From Certhia americana (lineage: Eukaryota > Chordata > Aves > Passeriformes > Certhiidae), in contig JAGMWU010000028.1 of the NCBI GenBank assembly GCA_018697195.1, positions 5,372,911 through 5,436,910 of the forward strand: a DNA stretch of 64,000 nucleotides, written 5' to 3'. A program made the translations under genes and the position numbers. Below the pieces are notes generated by a model. That model saw only the letters and a list, made by a program, of their open reading frames with translations, searched no databases and had not been told where the DNA came from. Of the stretch, positions 1 to 11,800 are shown piece after piece; the first letter of the stretch is position 1, and the number at the start of each line of letters is the position of its first letter.

Positions 1-1780
1 TGTCTCTGCTCTTTGCCTCTGCCAGGTGAATGTTTTACCTGCAATTACCCATTTTAGCAGTGCACGTTACACTGGCAGGGTTTGCAGCCCCATCCCTCCA
101 TAAGCTCAGCCTGGAAGGGGAGGTCGCACATCCCCTGACTGCCGGGTGGGGAACGCTGCCCGAATTGCTGGCGAGGCGGTGTGTCCCGTGCTCTGTCACA
201 CAGTGCCACCTCGTGTCCTGAGCGCCGGCTGGAGCCCCGGCAGGGAAAACACGGCCGCCGGAGCCTGGCGGGGTCTGGGGAGAATCTGGCTCCATCCCCG
301 GCATCGCGGACGCAATTTCGCTCCTTAAAAGCAATTTGGGAACGGGAGGGGTCTGGGCTGGAGTGGGGATAGCGGTGGGGATTGTCTGGCTTTGGAATGA
401 GCGAGAGCAGCTCGTGAGGTGGTGCTGTGCCTCGGTTTCCCTGTCTTTAAGCATCAGGATGTCCTTTTCCTTTCCGAGGTGCTCAGGGGATCACAGCAGA
501 TGTTGCTGTAGCAGCTCCACCTCGTGTCCGAACCCACGTCGTGCCTGCAGCTCGGGCCAGAGTTGTTTTGAGATGAGACACCCAAAACCCACCCCCACAT
601 CCGACAGCAACATCCTTCACCTCCCACCAGGCTCTGAAACCTCTCCCTCACTGTCACAGGAAGTTCAATATTTATGGGGTTTTTAAAATAGAATGTATTT
701 GGCTTCAATTCCACATTTGGGCCCATTTCTGCGTTGTTTTTCCAGCCCCCAAGGGCCAGGATTGTCCTTCCCAGTTTGTTTCTCTTACCTGTTTCTCAGG
801 AAGCCCCTGGCACTGGGATTTTCTGCAGTGACACCACACGTGTGTCCCGTTGAGCACTTGGCATTACCCCGAGCTGGGATCTCTGTCCCTGCCCCCACAG
901 GACTGGGCTGTGCTGGGCTCAGAGTTGCCCTACATAGTCCCATTGTCCTGCTCATCACTCCTGGGGGATGTTTTCCCCCAGAGCTGGATGTCCTCTGGGA
1001 CATGGATAACCCTGTGCCACCTCCTGTCCCCTCCCTGGGCAGTGCTGCTCCTCCAGCTGTGTCAGACACTTGCCCCAGTCCTGCACCAGCATCTCCAGAT
1101 GGTGCCTAAAGATCTTCCCTGCTTCCCCACAGCTGTCACTGCATGGGGACAGGCTGAGTTCATGGCCATGGCAGCGTCCCCATGGCATTCCTGCTGCAGG
1201 GGTCTCATCTGGATCCATCTCTCCTGATTTCTTCCCTCCTGCTCCCTGAAGCAGCCCTGGAGTAGCCAAACAAGCTACCAGAGATGGGAGGGAAGGGAAG
1301 AGGCAGCCCCACTCCCCAGCTTAACTAAACTAATTCCCTAATCTGGGATTGCTGGAAACCCTCCGTCCTTCTCCAGGAAGGGTCTCCAGACTCCCAGCAC
1401 TCAGGATAAGCCACCAGCACAGTCAGCAGGACATTGTGCAGAGGAGCTGATGCTGCATTGTACCAGTCCCTGTGCCCTGGGAAGCCAGGGTGTACTGGTT
1501 AAACTGGCCCAGGATGGAAACCAACCTCCACAACGCTCCTGAAGAACCTACAGACTGCTCCCTCTGAGCAAAGCCCTTGCAGAGGCTGATGCTGGGTGGA
1601 GGAAGGGATGAGGGGAGACAGAAGGACAAGAGTGGGACAGGACAGGGAAGGACAGACCTCGACACCCATGGGCCCTTTGCTTTATATCTCTGCCACCCTA
1701 AACCACAGAGAGACCCCAAAGCCCACCCAAGAAAGGAAACAGAGGCACAGAAGAGACTCGGTGAGGAGAGATTTGGTAAG
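1..1780. other. intergenic, no gene recognised
   Basis: I see no coding exon, RNA gene or clear mobile element here. Reading frames are short and mutually overlapping, as expected for GC-rich noncoding DNA. By human synteny the next gene to the left would be KCNC4, but no stretch resembling a Kv3 channel (BTB/T1 domain, voltage sensor, pore) is visible, so it probably lies beyond the left edge. Confidence 0.6.
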
Positions 1781-1788
1781 AAGAGACT

Positions 1789-1794
1789 TTTAAT
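1789..1794 (-). terminator. SLC6A17: candidate poly(A) signal ATTAAA
   Basis: The minus strand reads ATTAAA here, about 4.06 kb after the SLC6A17 stop codon. This would be the distal cleavage site of a long 3' UTR. No transcript evidence is available. Confidence 0.35.
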
Positions 1795-3302
1795 CAGACT
1801 CCAATACAGCTCTTAGAGGGTTTCTCTCGATGGCCGAGGAGCCCGGGCAGCACAGCCCGGCCCCGCCCGGCACACGTGGGAACTACTGCGGCTACGAGGG
1901 GACACGGGACGCGTCACTACGAGGTCTGTGCTTTACCTGTACGGGAGGGTTTCGCCAGTGTTGTGCTTGTCCCAGGGGAAGCAGCCGCATCCTGCGTGTT
2001 CCCATGGCTGTGCCATGTCCCTCCCGGCCACCAAGGCCACCCGGCCCCGCTCCTGCCAGCGAGACCCACGCTCGGGGAGGGTGGGGGCCAGTAAAAGGCA
2101 GTGGGAGTTGCTTCTAGGAGGTGCTAGGGTTTAACGTGACCTGTCAGGGTCTGGGCAGGAGCTGAGAGGTGAGGAAGGGGCTGTTTTAGAGGGATTGAGA
2201 GGAAGGAGCCATGGGATACCCTGTGGACCCAACTCCAGTCATCCCCTCTGCCTTGCACCGGGGTCAAGGTTCCTGCAGCAGAGGCCAATGCTGGGAAACA
2301 GAGCATCCCAACTCCAGCCCTACAGGCTGGACCTGCAGCTCCAGAACCACAGGGTGTGCCCCTCCAGCAACCTCCTTTTTGGCCTCTCCAAACCCAGTGA
2401 ACACCCTCCCCGCAGAGAGGGAACAGGGGCTGGACCCCTCCTGACCTCCCCAGCACCTCCTCGTCCCCCAGCCAGGGACACCACATTGCTCTGAGCAGCA
2501 GGATCAGGGCTGGGAACCCGCCAAGGAGCTGATGAGGGGGGACAGGGATATCGGCAGCGGTTCCCCCCCTCTGTCCCACTGCCTGAAGGAAAACTGAAAA
2601 GTGCCTGTGCTCACAACTAGCAGCTATTCCCTGTGCCTCTGTGCAGAACAAGAGGAAAAGAAGTGATTTCTAGGGCTAAAAGCCACTGGGGGTCGGCCCA
2701 ATCCACAGCCAGGCACCCCCAGGAGGTGTGTGGAGGGAGAACCTGCCCCGGCGAGCGGGAGAAACCCCCACGCAGGCTCCGAAAGTGAGCGAGTACAGCC
2801 AGAAGTGAATCCTAAAGCCACCCACGCACACGGACACGCGCACACCCCACGCACGGCAGCTACGGACGAACACGCGCACGCTCCCACGGCGACAACACGG
2901 ATCTCCTAAAACCTAACACACGCACACTCCCCCCAACACCCCGTGTCTAACACCGAGCTAATGCCACGACAAAATACAGTATTGCCACAGATTAAAGTAA
3001 AGGTGTTGTCCCTCTTCCTCCTCCTCCTCTCTGCTGGATCCCCAGGGCAGCTGGGCACCCTGGGGCTGGGGGCAGAAGGGGACGTGCACCCACCACACAC
3101 AAGAAAAATAAAAAGGTAAAAATATGCCCTGCTATAGAATGAGAATTGATCTGTACAGCACTAGGAATGAAAATAGGTCATGGGCCACTTTGGAATACAA
3201 TTTGTCATTTAACAGCATTTACAGTGACATTTACAGAATAAATATACAATAGAAATAGAGAATCTCTAGGTTATTATTCCATCTCCTCTCTCTGTATATA
3301 TT

Positions 3303-3326
3303 TTATATATATATATATATATAATA
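3303..3326. repeat. (TA)n microsatellite
   Basis: An alternating TA run of about 24 bp lies inside the probable SLC6A17 3' UTR, embedded in an AT-rich block. Confidence 0.9.
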
Positions 3327-5849
3327 TAGCTTCTTGTTACCTTCTTATTGACTTTACTTCTTATTGATGCTGCAAGAAGAAGAGAGGAAAGCGAGCTCCT
3401 CCCTGGCTGGTTTGGGAACGGGGGTGGGAGAGACGGAGGGCCGGATCCTTCCCCCCAGGCTTCTAGGAGCATCATGCCATGAGAGCACATGGGACTGAGC
3501 ATTCTGGAGGTGTCCTGCTCCATTAACTCCATGGGAGCTACGGTGGGAATCTGGCCCCCGGGCCCAGGGACCTCGGGGAGGTGATGCTGGGCAATGGTTT
3601 GGCTCCTCCTCTGTTCTGCTGGTCAGGTGAGGATGGAGCCCATAAGAAATGGGAGGGAACAGGTTGCCTAATGATGGGGAATTGCCACTGGATTTGGGCT
3701 TCTCCCTTCCAGAGATGATGCCATGGGGACATTTCTGTGTCCATCTTGCATGGGCAAGGGAAGGAGAGACATGGGAGGGGATGAGGAAGGGGGAACTTCT
3801 GGAGGAGCAAGGCTGATCCCGATGCACAGATCTGGTGCCTCTTGGAACCATCACTGAGCTGCTTTGGTTCAGTCCACTTCTCCATCTATCCCCCAGAAAA
3901 ACAATTAATGAAGGGCTTGAGCTAATTGTCCAGGAGGAGTTTCCAGGTCACCAGCCAAGTCCATGGAGAAGACTGTGAATAAAGGATCACACCCACAAGA
4001 GATGTCACTGGGAACCTCCTGGCCCCAGGAATGCTGAGAATCAGGGAGGATGAAAGTCAGGGGTGTGGTGAATGGACCAGCTGCTTTCTGCCTTCAACTC
4101 CAGCCAAAAGGAGAACCAAGGATAAAGAAAAACAATTGACAGGAAAGCGGAGGAGAGAAGGGCTCATGAACCAGCACCCACAAATGAGGTCTTCAGAGCG
4201 GCCTGAAAGAGCTTCATGCACAACGTGAGCCCAGCAGGACCCAGGATGAGGTGCTCCCCCAGCCTTTGGAAGCAACAGAGGGGAGAAAGTGTGCAAGGAG
4301 ACTGCTGCTTCTGTGCCCCCAAGGAAAAGGGGGATGATGCCAGGTTATCCTGATACCCTTGGCAGAAGTGCTTGGTTACATGTAGGATTCTGGGAAATGA
4401 CCCTCAGTCCCAGAGGGAGAGACTCAGAGCTAAAAGATCCCACCCTGTCCTAAACAGCCTGGGGAGAAACAACTTAATGTCACATCAGTCTGATCCCTCA
4501 AACACATGGATGGGCACAGTGGAGGCCCCTGGACTCTCAGAACGGCTCCCCACCCTGGATCAAGAGCTAGTGGGGACCTGGCAGCTGGCACTGGCCCCCA
4601 AGAGCTGTTGCTCCTTGGATGCCAGTGGTCCCTTAGAGCTGGTCACCCCCATCCAAAGCCTGGTGAGCTCCTGTGGGGTGTGACAGGAGGCAATGCCAAA
4701 CCCCTGGCTTAGGGGGGACACGAGGAGAAATGAGGAGGCACATCCAGAGAGAAGCACTGCCCAGCTCACGTTGGCAGGGGGGGAGCGAGGGAAGTCAGGG
4801 GGTGGTTTCCTGAGAGCTAAACCAGGAGTGTGGTAGGACTGGATGTCCCACAGCTCCTCTGCTTGTCCCTCTGGGACATCTAAAGAGAGGAGTGAGAGGA
4901 GATGATCACCATGCCAGGGATTTTGGTTCGGCAGAGCATCCCATGTGTCAGAAGAAATTCCAGGAGAGTGCTCCTGACCCCCATCACACCAACACCATCC
5001 AGACCCCACACAGGCTCACACACCCAAAACACTGTCACTTCAGGGGTCCTCCTGCCACTCAGCACCATCACCACCAATCCACAGAGCATCCCAGACACTC
5101 CATCCCATGGCTGTGACATCTCCGTGCCTCCAAACACCTCCCAGCCACCGTCCCTATGCTGGTGGCAACAAAGATTCCAGGGATGCACCATGCCCTGTCT
5201 CACACCCCCCAACATCTCAGCCAGCCCCACGCTGCTCCCTGCCAACCCTGGTCAGAATTTGAGGGGTTATTTGGGTGTGTCCACAGCTATAAAAACCTAC
5301 AGGAGATACAACAACAACAACAATGGTGACAACAACAGCACCTTTTTGTGCTATGAACATTGATGATTAATTGTGCTCGTTGGAATAAGGCCATGACTCC
5401 TCCCGGCTAAAGGACAACAGACGGGGAGGGAAGAGCTCTGGGTGACAGGAGGAAGTATGATTGGCTTCCCACCTGCTGCCAGGTCCTTGTTCCAACCATC
5501 AGCTGCTTAGAAAAGAGAGATTCTCTGCTTCAGATTTGAGCTGCATGAGAACAACTCTTGGAAAGGTATTGCAGCGTCTCTTACCCCTCCTCCCTTCCCC
5601 AGAGATGAGTCCAGGGGTTCTGCCTTTCCACCGAGGGTTGTCAGAGGAGTCCTGCCCCTCCTGCAATCCCTTCTTCCCGATGTCATCTTAGAAATGGCTG
5701 CTTTGCTTACGATTTTAAGAGGGGTTTCTTCTTCATCTTAGTAATTAATTCTTCTTCACCCTTAGTATTTAATTTTCCTGTTGCCTGGACAGCCAGGATC
5801 CACTCCCCAGTGCCCTCCTCTCCCAGTGGGGGTGGTCGGCAGGCAACCA

Positions 5850-8800
5850 TCACAGTTCAGATTCAGGGGTGCTGGCCAGCAGGTACCCGCTCCCATATCG
5901 TCCGTTGGGAGCACTGCTCATTTCCATGGGGGAGTTGCTCCCGGGGCCCAGGTAGGAGCGGTGTGTGGGCATGGGGGACGGGGTCTCGCTGGGCACTTTG
6001 CTCAGGATGAAGCGGGTCTCATCGTTGTCTTCCAAGTTGGAGATGTCCTTCATCATCCGGCCCTTCTTGTAGGTGACAGAGAGGGCGTTGGAGCCATCCG
6101 ATACGAGGTGGAACTGCCGGAGGATGAAGACCAGAGGAAGAGGGAGGGATGCCAGGATGATCAGGGAGATGAGGATGGCCATGGCCCAGGTTGGGTAGAA
6201 CAGGAACTTTTCAGCAGCCTGGAAGAGACAGACATTTACATCCTGGGGCTGTTGTGATGCCCACCAGGTACAGCATCTCTGGATGGCCAGACAGCTCCTG
6301 CCAGACTCAGGGACACCACATGAAGGGAAAGGATCCTCACACAGGATGCTGGGCACAGCATGGAGCTGTGGGAGCCAACCAAAGTCAACACAAACTTCAG
6401 CCCAGAGGCAGAGCTGGCTGGAGATATCTGGGCAGTGTGAACAAACCTGGCTGCTCCCAGGGGATGAACGGGGCAAGAGTGTCACCCAGCAGGAGAGGAA
6501 GGAGGGATGAGCAGAGCTGGGGTGAACAGAGTGGTCTGCAGCTCTGAGCTGCCCATGCTCTCCTGGGGTATGGGTGGGGAAGGGAAGGGAGCTGTGCTCA
6601 CCTCCTCTCTGATCCATGCACTGTATCCTGGGGGGCTGACTCCCAGCTGGATGATGCTGGCAGTCATGAGCACGGCCATGCAGATGGGAGACACGTACTT
6701 CCAGGTGTAGTAGTAGAACTGGTAGGGCCGGAAACCCAGCATTTCTGTCAGCTCCTGCATGAACCTGCCGAGGAGAGACATGGAACCATAACATCCCCCA
6801 CCTTTGAGAGAGAAACACCCTCCCAGGAACCCTGTTGATGCTCAAGGTAGAGCCTGAGGAAGAACCCAGCTGACCATCTCAGCATCCCTCAAGCCTGAAG
6901 AACTTGTGGAAAACTCCTCAGGACAAGAGAATCTGAGCATTATCCAGAGCTGCCTTTGCTCTGGACAACTTCTGAACAAGAAGTACTGTGAAGAAAAGCC
7001 TCCCCTTCCAGAAGGACCTGGAAACCTCAGGAAAAAGGGTCATCACAAGTAACTGAGCATCACACCCAACAGAAGATGCCCACAAGAAGGACCCACTCGG
7101 GGACTGCATTACACCAGGGCAGGACAGGAGGATCAAAGTGAACTAAATTCCTGCCTCTATAACTGCCCTTGGAGCTCTTTCTCCTGGAGAAAAAGCCATG
7201 TGGAAAAGAGGTGGAAGGAGGGGTTTTAGCCAGGAGTTACAGCACAGTTATCCCTTTTGCTGTAGAAATTCCTTACTTCTTGGTGCCATAAATCCAAGCC
7301 ACAGCTATGTTCTCCAGGATGACCACAACGGTGAGGGGCAGCGTGGCTGAGTAGTCATCAAACATGGTGACAAAGTAGTTTCCAGAACGCTGCACAAAGA
7401 TCAGCCCCACTACGAAGGCGAAGATGCAGCAACCGACTGTGGGGAGCAAACAGGCCTGGTCAGCAGAACCTCCTGAGGGACACCTAGACCTCCAGAATGT
7501 TGATTTCCTGCATGGGCATGGTCAGCAGAGGTCCCTGAGGGACACCAAGGTCCATTCCCTGCATTATTATGGCCCAGTTCACCCCCCCCACTATGTCCAC
7601 ACTCTTCTGGGGTGAATCCTCAAGGCAATGGGGACCCCCCACCCCTTCCCAAGGAGGTTGCAGGAGAAGAGACCTCACCTGTGAACACTTCCTTCCGCAC
7701 CTTGAAGGTGTCGATGATGGGCGTGGTGATGCCTGACATGGTCCCGATCATGCTCCCCAGGCCCAGGTTGATCAGCATCAAGAAGAACATGACGGACCAG
7801 AAGGGTGAGGCTGGGAAGTGGGTCATGGCTTCTGTGAAGGCAATGAAGGCCAGGCCAGTCCCTTGCACCGACTGTTGAGGTGGGGAGAGGACCAAAAGAT
7901 GAGAAGATACTTGTCAGGGACACATGATGCCTTAAGTTTTAGCTTTCATATTTTCCAGACTCTGTAGTGCATTAGTATATAACTCTAAACTTCACACGAA
8001 GTGTCAGCAAGTTCTGCTCACAGCTCAGGCACACAGAACAATCCTTTGCCAGCCCCAGAACCAAGGACACTGCTGCAGCTTCAGGACAAAAAGTGCAAAC
8101 AGCAGAGAATTGAGGAGAGCAATCTGGAAGGGTGGGACTGCAGAACCTGGAGCTGGAATTGGACAATTAACCCCAATACGGAAATGGATCAAAACCTATA
8201 AAAGTGTGAAAACTCGTGACCCATCATCCATCTTGGGTGTAGCCACAGACAGGCTCTTGTACTGCCCAAGGTGCATCCTTTGAAAGCGTTTTTAATAAAT
8301 CCATGCTTTATTCCCTTAGCACTGTCCAGCCTCTGTTCTAGGGAGCAAGGCAGCACACAGACTACAAGCCCCTGATGTCTCAGGTCTTCCTCAACAAACC
8401 CTCTTCATGGAAAGAATATCCCAGTCTGGTACCAGAGGTAAACTGGTGATGACCCTGCTAGACTTGTACTGGACAGAGTTTCTCCCACCTAAGGGGGACC
8501 CCTGTGTGCTGGGTAAAACCACAGGGACTTGGATTCTCTACCTCTGGAGGGTCTCTAAAAGTTGTTTTTCTAGACCCATGTACCCAGGATTGACACGGGG
8601 AGAGGCAATGGGGTGGGTGACCTGCTGGTCCTCCCAGGAGTGCCACCAGGTACCTTGTTGAGTTCATCCTCCAGCAGACAGGCATCCAGGCCCAGCTCTT
8701 TGAAGTGCCCCTCCTTCACTGTCATGATCACCCTGTACATCTCATTGTAGTCCTTGGCAGTGAGGTGGGAGAAGTTCACGTGGGGTGGGATGAGGTCATG

Positions 8801-11800
8801 GCTCAGCACATTGGTGTTCAGGTAACCCAAGATCTTCTCAGCATTCCTAAGGGAGAGCAGAACCTCTCAGGTGATGCAGGGCACCTGAGACACACTGGAT
8901 TCACACTCAAGCTGCAGATTAAGAGCCCGTGTTGGTGCTAGATTTTAGCTTGGAGGAGCTGAATGTCCAACTCCCTCAGCTACAGTGATACATCTCTGGA
9001 AATCCAGATCTTGACCATCAGGAGCTTGGGTTCACCAAACCCCAGGATCATCCAGTTCCAGAGTGCTTTTCTGCCTCCAGACCCACCACAACTGGCAGCA
9101 GCCAAGACCTGCCCACCCCAAAGAGAGAAAAAGCAAATCTTACTCCACCACGCATTTCTCGTTCATGATGTTGGCCTTGAAGCCCAGCACAGCAAACACA
9201 ACCAGGGTGGCCAGCACAGATGTGAAGAAGTTGATGAAGGAGACAAGGGTGGCATCGAAGTGGCAGTTGTTGTCCTGCTTGTTGTAGCTGGAGAAGGCAA
9301 TGACTCCCCCAAAACCCAGGCCCAAGGCAAAGAAAACCTGTGTGGCTGCTTCACGCCACACCTGGGGGTCCAGCATCTTGTCCAGCTTGGAAGGAAGGAA
9401 TGCAGAAGAAATTAGGCCTGGTGGCTCCACAAGCCATCCCAGAACTTCATTAAAAACTGGGTTTGTAGCAGCTGTGGGCTGCTTTGCTGGGGCAGTGGAA
9501 GGAAATGATCTCTAAGGCCCCTCCCAACCCAAATTATTCCATGATTTTACAAATGATTCCTGCCATGGTCAGGTTTGGCTTAACCCAGCACTCACAGGTC
9601 CTTCTCATTCACACAGAGGGGGAAACTGAGGCATGGAGAGGTCAGGACAAGGTTTGACCTGACCATGTCTCTGCTCCACCTGCCCCAGAGGCCTAACTGG
9701 GGGTTCCATCTCTCCCTGTACAGCTTCCCATCTGTGTGCCCCCAGCCCAGGGAACCACCACATGCCCAGCCATGGGTCTGCATCCTCCCCTGGCTGTCTC
9801 CTGCTTCCAGAGCACCTGGAGCATTGAAATCAAACATCCTGGCTGGGGGGTTGTTTTAACCCCTGATCTCCCCCAGCCACATTCCCCCTCTCCTGGGAGC
9901 CAGAGCTGCAGCCTGGAGCCTCCCAGCATCATTCATCAAGGGACCATAATTAATGTCTTCTAACAGCATCGCCGGCTGAGCTGATTCATCTACATCTCTG
10001 CTTAATTAATTAATTAGTTGGTTAATTAATAAGTGCATACCACCAACAGAGGTTTTGCTGCCAGCCAGTATCTCTCCATTAAATCTTTATATTTATATAT
10101 TCCCTCAGGCACCTCTGTGCCCCCCACCCTGGCACCAGGGTAGCTGAGGATGGTGAGCTGGTGAGGCTCGTGGCTGTCCTGGCCACACTCTGAATTTTGG
10201 GAGCCACTCCACACCCTGGTGATTCCCACATTTGGGGCTGGTACTCTGATTTTTGGGGTGGGGGGGAAAATAAGGGGAATAATAAGAGAATAAGGGAAAA
10301 TAGGGCATGACAGCAGGAGGGGAACCTGCTTGGAGACTGCTGTGCTTGAAACTCTCACCTTGGGTGTGAACATGTGCATGATCCCATCCACTGCTCCACG
10401 CAGCAGAAGCCCCCGCACCAAGAAGCAAACGAGCACCAGGTATGGGAAGAGGGAGCTGAAGTACATCACCTGGAGCAAGAGGATGAACAAACACAGCACA
10501 GCCTCAATTCCTGCCCCCTGGGCCCAGCCACACTACAGACAGCTCACAGTGGGGAGAAGGGAGCATTTCCCTCCCCTGGATGGGAGTGGCTCCCCAGGGA
10601 TACACTGTGGGACCCCTTGGAGATGGATGGTCCAGGTGGCTGGACAGTGGCCAGGCAGAAAGGGACCTGGGGGCACTGATGGACAGCAGGCTGGACAGGA
10701 GCCAGCAGTGTGCCAAGAAGGCAAATGGCTCCTGGCCTGGATCAGGGATGGTGTGGCCAGCAGGAGCACTGGTGAGGCCTCACCTCAAGTGCTGTGTCCA
10801 GTTCTAGGTCCCCCAATTTAGGAAAGATGTTGAGGTGCTGGGGGGTGTCCAGAGAAAGGCAACAAGGCTGGTGAGGGGTCAGGAACACAAGTGCTGTGAG
10901 GAGTGATTGAGGGAGCTGGGGGGGCTCAGCCTGGAGAAGAGGAGGCTCAGGGGAGATCTCATCACTCCCTACAACTGCCTGACAGGAGGGTGGGAGGTCA
11001 CCTGCCTGACAGGAGGGTGGGAGGTCACCTGCCTGACAGGAGGGTGCAGCCGGGGGATGTCAGGCTCTGCTGCCAGGGAACAGTGACAGGACAAGAGGAC
11101 ACAGCCTGCAGCTGCACCAGGGGAGCTTTAGGCTGGACATTAGGAAGAAGATCCTCACAGAACGAGTGAGTGGGCATTGGAAGGTGCTGCCCAGGGAGGT
11201 GGTGGAGTCACCGTCCCTGAAGCTGTTTAATAAAAGCCTGGATGTGGTACCCAGTGCCATGGTCTGGGTGACAGGGCGGTGTTGGGTCACAGGTTGGACT
11301 CCATGACCTCAAAGACCTTTTCCAACCTAACTGGCTCTGTGATGTGCTGGAGCTCAGGGGGATTCTCTGTGCTGGTGTGGCTGAGCCCTGACTGCACGTG
11401 TCAGTTGAACTAAATCTCTTCCCCACACCCTCTCTTGTTCTTATCCTGGATCCCTCCCGAGGTGACCCCAACTGTGGAGCAGGTGTGAGCATCCCAGGGG
11501 ACACAGCATTCCACTGGGACCCCAGAGAAGGGCAGGAGAGTGTGGTCCAGCAGGTTCCGGCTTCCAGGACAGAGCCCAGCCAGGCTCAGGTGGCCACCAA
11601 CACCCACCTTCCCTGAGGACTGGATGCCTTTGATCATGGCCAAGCCAACCAGGCTCCAGGCCACCAGCAGACACAGGGTCATCTTCCAGTTAAGCCCCCC
11701 ACTCTCAGAGATGGAGTTGGAGATGTCCAGGGTCTCCCGGTACCAGAAGTAGGTGGTGGCTGAGCTCCTCTCACATTCGGTCTCCACAACTGCAAGAGAG

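Larger units (their letters stand above)
1789..5849 (-). other. SLC6A17: SLC6A17 3' UTR (probable)
   Basis: About 4 kb of noncoding sequence follows the SLC6A17 stop codon on the minus strand. The human mRNA, from memory, also has a 3' UTR of several kilobases. A minus-strand ATTAAA at 1789-1794 is a candidate polyadenylation signal. An AT-rich, unique-looking block at 3100-3360 (with a TA run at 3303-3326) could mark a conserved part or an earlier 3' end. A short ACA/CAA repeat lies at 5308-5323. The true 3' end is an inference from these signals. Confidence 0.5.

Noticed and set aside
1..5849. KCNC4 expected from human synteny
   Set aside because: No Kv3 channel sequence is visible in any frame; the gene presumably lies left of the window.
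5850..6845. 331-codon frame covering the last SLC6A17 exon as one long ORF
   Set aside because: Only 5850-6218 is coding; the upstream part is intron, as shown by the AG acceptor before GCTGCTGAA and the match to the SLC6A17 tail.
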